Assembly (NCBI GenBank): GCA_030447525.1
Contig: JAUJOR010000005.1
Coordinates: 248,001 to 312,000 of the forward strand
DNA length: 64,000 bases
Direction of reading: 5' to 3'
Source of the DNA: Chloroflexota bacterium
GTDB lineage: Bacteria; Chloroflexota; UBA11872; UBA12225
Part shown: in pieces, positions 59,991 through 64,000 of the stretch
How positions within the stretch are numbered: the first letter of the stretch is position 1
Layout: every line of letters starts with the position of its first letter
Notes under the pieces: generated by a model
What the model saw: the letters and a program-made list of their open reading frames with translations, nothing else
Told to the model about the DNA's origin: nothing
Databases searched by the model: none
Program-made: the position numbers and the translations under genes

Positions 59991-60015
59991 GGCGCACTTG
60001 CGTCCCAAGTGCGCC
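59991..60015 (-). promoter_or_regulatory. Hairpin with T-rich tail in the sigma-factor leader
   Basis: GGCGCACTTG pairs perfectly with CAAGTGCGCC around a 5-nt loop; on the minus strand the next bases are TGTTTTCT, giving an attenuator-like shape 63 bp before the ATG and about 70 bp after the promoter. Confidence 0.55.
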
Positions 60016-60087
60016 TACCGAACGTTCAGCGTGTTGTCCACCTCGCCGTCAACGCTGATGGCGAGTACACTCCCTAGCTACCAGGTA

Positions 60088-60117
60088 ACCATAGCATGGC
60101 CTCAGTTTTGATGTCAA
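60088..60117 (-). promoter_or_regulatory. Candidate promoter of the sigma-factor gene
   Basis: TTGACA (60117-60112), an 18-bp spacer and TATGGT (60093-60088) on the minus strand. It would give a leader of roughly 150 nt containing the hairpin at 59991-60015. Confidence 0.5.
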
Positions 60118-60236
60118 ACCTGGACCGGCCAGCGGCCCTGCTACGTCGCCAGCCGGACGCGCCTGGCGTGGGTGTATACTTCCGCCCATCCTCGCCGCCA
60201 CTCGCGCCCAGGACAACTCAGATACGGGGCCATACT

Positions 60237-60479
60237 ATGAACGATAACGTCACATTTGAACGCTTGCAAGACATCATTGCCGAAACCTTGAAAGTAGACA
60301 AAGAGCGAGTCACGGCTGAAGCCTCGTTTCAAGATGATCTCAAGGCCGACTCCCTCGATCTGGTTGAGTTGATCATGGCCTTTGAGGACGAGTACGGCGT
60401 AGAGATACCCGACGAAGACGCGCAGAAGATTCGCACCGTTGGTCAAGCCCTGGAGTACGTCCAAGCGCACGGCAAGTAA
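60237..60479 (+). CDS. acpP: Acyl carrier protein
   Basis: 80 residues from ATG 60237. [20 protein letters not shown] contains the DSL serine that carries phosphopantetheine; acidic throughout, as in fatty-acid ACPs. [20 protein letters not shown] is helix I. Codon use is visibly less GC-rich than in neighbours, as expected for a highly expressed gene. No other fatty-acid genes are adjacent. TATACT at 60175-60180 may be a -10 box, but no -35 is clear. Confidence 0.95.
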   Translation: MNDNVTFERLQDIIAETLKVDKERVTAEASFQDDLKADSLDLVELIMAFEDEYGVEIPDEDAQKIRTVGQALEYVQAHGK

Positions 60480-60542
60480 GCCGCCCCGTGTGCGGCGTTC
60501 CTGACCGGCCCGCGCCCCCCGAGGCCGGCGCCGGTGGCGACC

Positions 60543-61535
60543 TCAGGCCGATGAAGGCGGGTGCATCTCTGGCGGTGCGCTGACCGTCCGCTGTCTCCAA
60601 TAGTGCAGCAGGTCGGCCAGGGTCTCCTGGAGAGGGATGCTGGGCGCCCAGCCGGTGAGTGACCGTAGGCGCCGGGAGTCGCACAGTTGCACGGGGACGT
60701 CCAGCGGGCGCATCCGCCCGGCGTCCTCTCGAATACGAAACGGGACGCGACTGAGGCCGGCAAGGATGCCGAGGACGTCTGCCATGCGCCACCCCTGGCC
60801 GCTGCCCACGTTGTACACCTCCCCGGGATGCCCTTGGGTCGCCGCCAGGAAATAGGCCCGCACGACGTCGCGCACGTCGGTGAAGTCCCTCACGGCGGTC
60901 AAGTTCCCTACCGGCATCACCGGGGGCGCCATGCCCGCCTCAATCTCCGCCACCTGGCGGGCAAACCAGCTCGGCGCGAACTGCTCGCTTTGCCGCGGCC
61001 CGGTGTGATTAAAGGGACGTACGCGCACGGCCAGGAGCCGGTGAGAGACGGCGTACTGGTAGGCCATCAGGTCCTGGGCCACCTTGCTCACGCCATAGGG
61101 ATCGATGGGGCGCAGGGGCACGTCCTCATGCACGGGATTCTCTTCCGCACGTACCTGCCCGTACTCCGCCGCCGACCCCACCACCAGCAGGCGCGCCTCC
61201 GGCCGGTGCCGCAAGACGGCCTGGACGAGGTGGAGCTGTCCAATGGCGTTGTCCAGGAAAGTACCTACCGGATCCTCGAACGAGAGGGGTACAAAGGCCT
61301 GGCCGCCGAGGTGAAAGACCACCTCCGGCTCGGCATCGGCAACGGCTCGATCGACGGCGGCGGGGTCGCGCAGGTCGCCGTGCAGGAAGCGCACGCCTGC
61401 GGCGAACGTGGTGGCGTGTCCCAGGCGCGCCGGATCCCGAACTAGCCCCGTGACCTCCACGCCCCCTTGCGCCAGGCAATGCTCGGCCAGGAAGCTGCCG
61501 ACGAAGCCGCTGATCCCGGTGATCAGGACGCGCAT
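60543..61535 (-). CDS. GDP-mannose 4,6-dehydratase / reductase-like SDR enzyme
   Basis: 330 residues from ATG 61535. MRVLITGISGFVGSFLAEHC starts the Rossmann fold; VFHLGGQAFVPLSFEDPVGT, VVGSAAEYGQVRAEENPVHE and DPYGVSKVAQDLMAYQYAVS (Y-x3-K) follow, then RPFNHTGPRQSEQFAPSWFA, which is characteristic of GDP-mannose dehydratases and GDP-4-keto-6-deoxymannose reductases (Rmd). It likely makes a GDP-deoxyhexose such as rhamnose for surface glycans. It follows metK on the same strand, with copy A of the 94-nt element between. Confidence 0.85.
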   Translation of the reverse strand: MRVLITGISGFVGSFLAEHCLAQGGVEVTGLVRDPARLGHATTFAAGVRFLHGDLRDPAAVDRAVADAEPEVVFHLGGQAFVPLSFEDPVGTFLDNAIGQLHLVQAVLRHRPEARLLVVGSAAEYGQVRAEENPVHEDVPLRPIDPYGVSKVAQDLMAYQYAVSHRLLAVRVRPFNHTGPRQSEQFAPSWFARQVAEIEAGMAPPVMPVGNLTAVRDFTDVRDVVRAYFLAATQGHPGEVYNVGSGQGWRMADVLGILAGLSRVPFRIREDAGRMRPLDVPVQLCDSRRLRSLTGWAPSIPLQETLADLLHYWRQRTVSAPPEMHPPSSA

Positions 61536-61628
61536 CAGGCCGGCCCTGACTGCCGCGTCCTGATCACCGGCAGCGACCCGGAACAGGCACGGGAAGAGCA
61601 AGACATTGGCGCCCGGGCTCGGTCAGCA

Positions 61629-61722
61629 CTGGTTAGAACACGGACCATCGTTCCACCGGCCGGGCGCTACGGCGTTTCGATCTTCTTCGGTGCTGGTGCC
61701 CCGCCGGGCACAAGAGACTCAA
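61629..61722 (-). repeat. 94-nt intergenic element, copy A
   Basis: On the minus strand it starts TTGAGTCTCTTGTGCCCGGC, with perfect hairpin GTGCCC-GGCG-GGGCAC, and ends GTTCTAACCAG. It lies 22 bp after the metK stop and 93 bp before the next start, all on the minus strand. Confidence 0.75.
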
Positions 61723-61744
61723 GCGTGAGCACCCAGCGCTTCGG

Positions 61745-62983
61745 TCAGGCCGTTACCAGCGACTGCCCGGCAGCGGCTCGGAGTTGCTCGGCCCTATCTG
61801 TCCGCTCCCAGGGTACGTCTATGTCCGTGCGCCCGAAGTGGCCGTAGGCCGCCGTCTCCTGATAGATCGGCCGGCGCAGGCGCAGGTCGCGGATAATGGC
61901 CCCCGGGCGGAGATCGAAGTGGGTCTCGATCAGGTCTACGATGGCCTCGTCTTGCACCTTGCCGGTGCCAAATGTCTCTACGCTGACAGAGATGGGGCGG
62001 GCCACCCCGATGGCGTAGGCCAGCTGCACCTCGAACCGCTCGGCCAAGCCGGCGGCCACCACGTTCTTGGCCACGTAGCGCGCGGCGTAGGCCCCCGTAC
62101 GGTCTACCTTCGTCGGGTCCTTCCCGGAAAAGGCCCCACCCCCATGGCGGGCGACGCCGCCGTAGCTGTCCACGATGATCTTGCGTCCGGTGAGTCCCGA
62201 GTCTCCCCGTGGCCCGCCGATGACGAAGCGCCCGGTGGGGTTGATCAAGATGCGTGTCTCGGCGTCCAACAGGTGCCCGGGCACCACCTCGCGGACGATG
62301 GCCTGCTCCACGTCATGCCGGATCCGCTCCTGGTCGACGTCCGGGTCGTGCTGGGTGGAGACGACCACTGTGTCGACGCGCACCGGCTTGCCGTAGGCGT
62401 ACTGCACCGTAACCTGGCTCTTCCCGTCTGGACGGAGGTAAGGGATCAGCTTGCCCTTGCGCGCCTCCGCCAGGGTCCGGCAGAGGTCCTGCGCCAGGGC
62501 GATGGTCAGGGGCATGCCCTGGCTCGTCTCATTGCAGGCGAAGCCCACCATCATGCCCTGGTCGCCGGCGCCGACCGCTTCCACCTCGGCGTCGGTCATC
62601 TCCCCGGTGCGGTCCTCCAGGGAGTGGTCGACGCCCATGGCGATGTCTGCGCTCTGGCCGCTGATGTGCACGTCGATCTGGCACTGGTCGGTTGCGCCCA
62701 GCTCGCTGCGGGTGTAGCCGATCTTGCGCAGCACGCCCCGCACCAGGTCCCTGACCACGTCATCCGGTGGACGGGGCGTGACCTCGCCGTAGACGGCCAC
62801 CCAGTCATAGCCGTCCCCGGACTTCGCCGATGCCTCGCAGGCGACGCGACCGGACGGGTCTTGCCTCAGGCACCAGTCCAGCACCGCGTCCGAGATCTGG
62901 TCGCAGAGCTTATCCGGGTGTCCTTCGGTCACCGATTCGGAGGTGAAAAAGAACCTGGGGGACTTCATGAAGGTGGTGGTCAA
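61745..62983 (-). CDS. metK: S-adenosylmethionine synthetase
   Basis: 412 residues from TTG 62983, set by TAGGAGAG 6 bp before; ATG 62968 five codons later is the alternative. [20 protein letters not shown] is the N-terminal signature; [16 protein letters not shown] carries the ATP-site [26 protein letters not shown] is the P-loop-like signature. It makes SAM from methionine and ATP. It lies 120 bp downstream of ahcY on the same strand, which fits a methyl-cycle operon. Confidence 0.96.
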   Translation of the reverse strand: MTTTFMKSPRFFFTSESVTEGHPDKLCDQISDAVLDWCLRQDPSGRVACEASAKSGDGYDWVAVYGEVTPRPPDDVVRDLVRGVLRKIGYTRSELGATDQCQIDVHISGQSADIAMGVDHSLEDRTGEMTDAEVEAVGAGDQGMMVGFACNETSQGMPLTIALAQDLCRTLAEARKGKLIPYLRPDGKSQVTVQYAYGKPVRVDTVVVSTQHDPDVDQERIRHDVEQAIVREVVPGHLLDAETRILINPTGRFVIGGPRGDSGLTGRKIIVDSYGGVARHGGGAFSGKDPTKVDRTGAYAARYVAKNVVAAGLAERFEVQLAYAIGVARPISVSVETFGTGKVQDEAIVDLIETHFDLRPGAIIRDLRLRRPIYQETAAYGHFGRTDIDVPWERTDRAEQLRAAAGQSLVTA

Positions 62984-63071
62984 GTCTTGCTCTCCTACAT
63001 AAGTCTTCAAGTCGCAGGTCTTACGTCGTTAGCCCCAGTATCACTCCGCCGTTCGGGCCGACCCCGGCGTC

Positions 63072-63103
63072 AGACTTGAGACATGGGACGTGAGACTTGA
63101 GAC
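63072..63103. repeat. Short direct repeat between ahcY and metK
   Basis: AGACTTGAGAC occurs at 63072-63082 and 63093-63103, 21 bp apart, with related ACTTGAAGAC-type bases near 63000-63010. It lies directly after the ahcY stop. I see no SAM or SAH riboswitch here. Confidence 0.6.

Positions 63104-64000
<897 letters not shown>

Noticed and set aside
61745-63103. SAM or SAH riboswitch near metK/ahcY
   Set aside because: The 120 bp between the genes has only short direct repeats and none of the conserved SAM-I, SAM-II or SAH-aptamer motifs I looked for. The region upstream of ahcY is outside the window.

Overview
The window reads as one contig end-to-end from a high-GC bacterium (roughly two-thirds G+C by eye), most like a Chloroflexota (Thermomicrobia-type) genome. 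This placement is inference from content: a T-box leader on leuS, HrcA/CIRCE-type control of a lone groEL, a bacterial family-B DNA polymerase with a clamp-binding tail, a citrate-synthase-like (Re-type) HMGL enzyme, a MoxR/DUF58/von Willebrand operon, and a RpoD-type sigma factor. No rRNA and no complete tRNA gene was seen. The two end genes, a response regulator and S-adenosylhomocysteinase, are cut by the window.

Layout. 1-2100: response-regulator tail translationally overlapped with a diacylglycerol-kinase-like gene, then a convergent flippase-like membrane protein. 2200-10770: a scar-like island made almost only of broken genes. It holds two related DUF6788 copies, a transposase 5-prime fragment, a small gene with an in-frame TGA, a membrane-anchored Cas4-like nuclease with an in-frame TAA, and a 3-prime half of tRNA-Thr(CGT) beside the last codons of a tyrosine integrase. 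Next come a fused antitoxin/PIN-toxin remnant and an IS110 element split by a 3.07-kb serine-recombinase element. The only intact-looking genes there are a Uma2-family nuclease, a DUF6788 gene and a small membrane protein. 10974-15789: two ring-cleavage-like/VOC genes, then minus-strand exported proteins (HExxH protein, cupredoxin with a Gln in the usual Met position) behind a small HTH gene.

15886-31046: metabolism and translation: Re-citrate-synthase-like enzyme, leuS with its complete T-box leader and promoter, a broken hepT, small membrane and zinc-cysteine proteins, a TIM-barrel protein, mnmE, a transaldolase, a degenerate sensor kinase and an aspartate-type aminotransferase. 31219-44313: a RING-like membrane protein, groEL with two CIRCE sites around a consensus promoter, a YVTN propeller protein, and a five-gene minus-strand operon (Gln/Gly-rich membrane protein, MoxR ATPase, DUF58, two BatA/VWA proteins), mostly with 4-bp overlaps. 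44699-64000: Fur, queG, family-B polymerase, FAH-family enzyme, two sugar-nucleotide epimerases/reductases, PEP carboxylase, a spermidine-synthase-like membrane protein, sigma factor, acyl carrier protein, metK and ahcY (the last two being adjacent steps of the methyl cycle).

Most unusual non-gene signal: a gap-free 94-nt sequence present three times (28070, 55109, 61629), each just downstream of, and on the same strand as, a housekeeping gene. I could not assign it to a known family. Disruptions are concentrated in the island and hepT, while flanking housekeeping genes are intact, so they look like real decay rather than general sequencing error.
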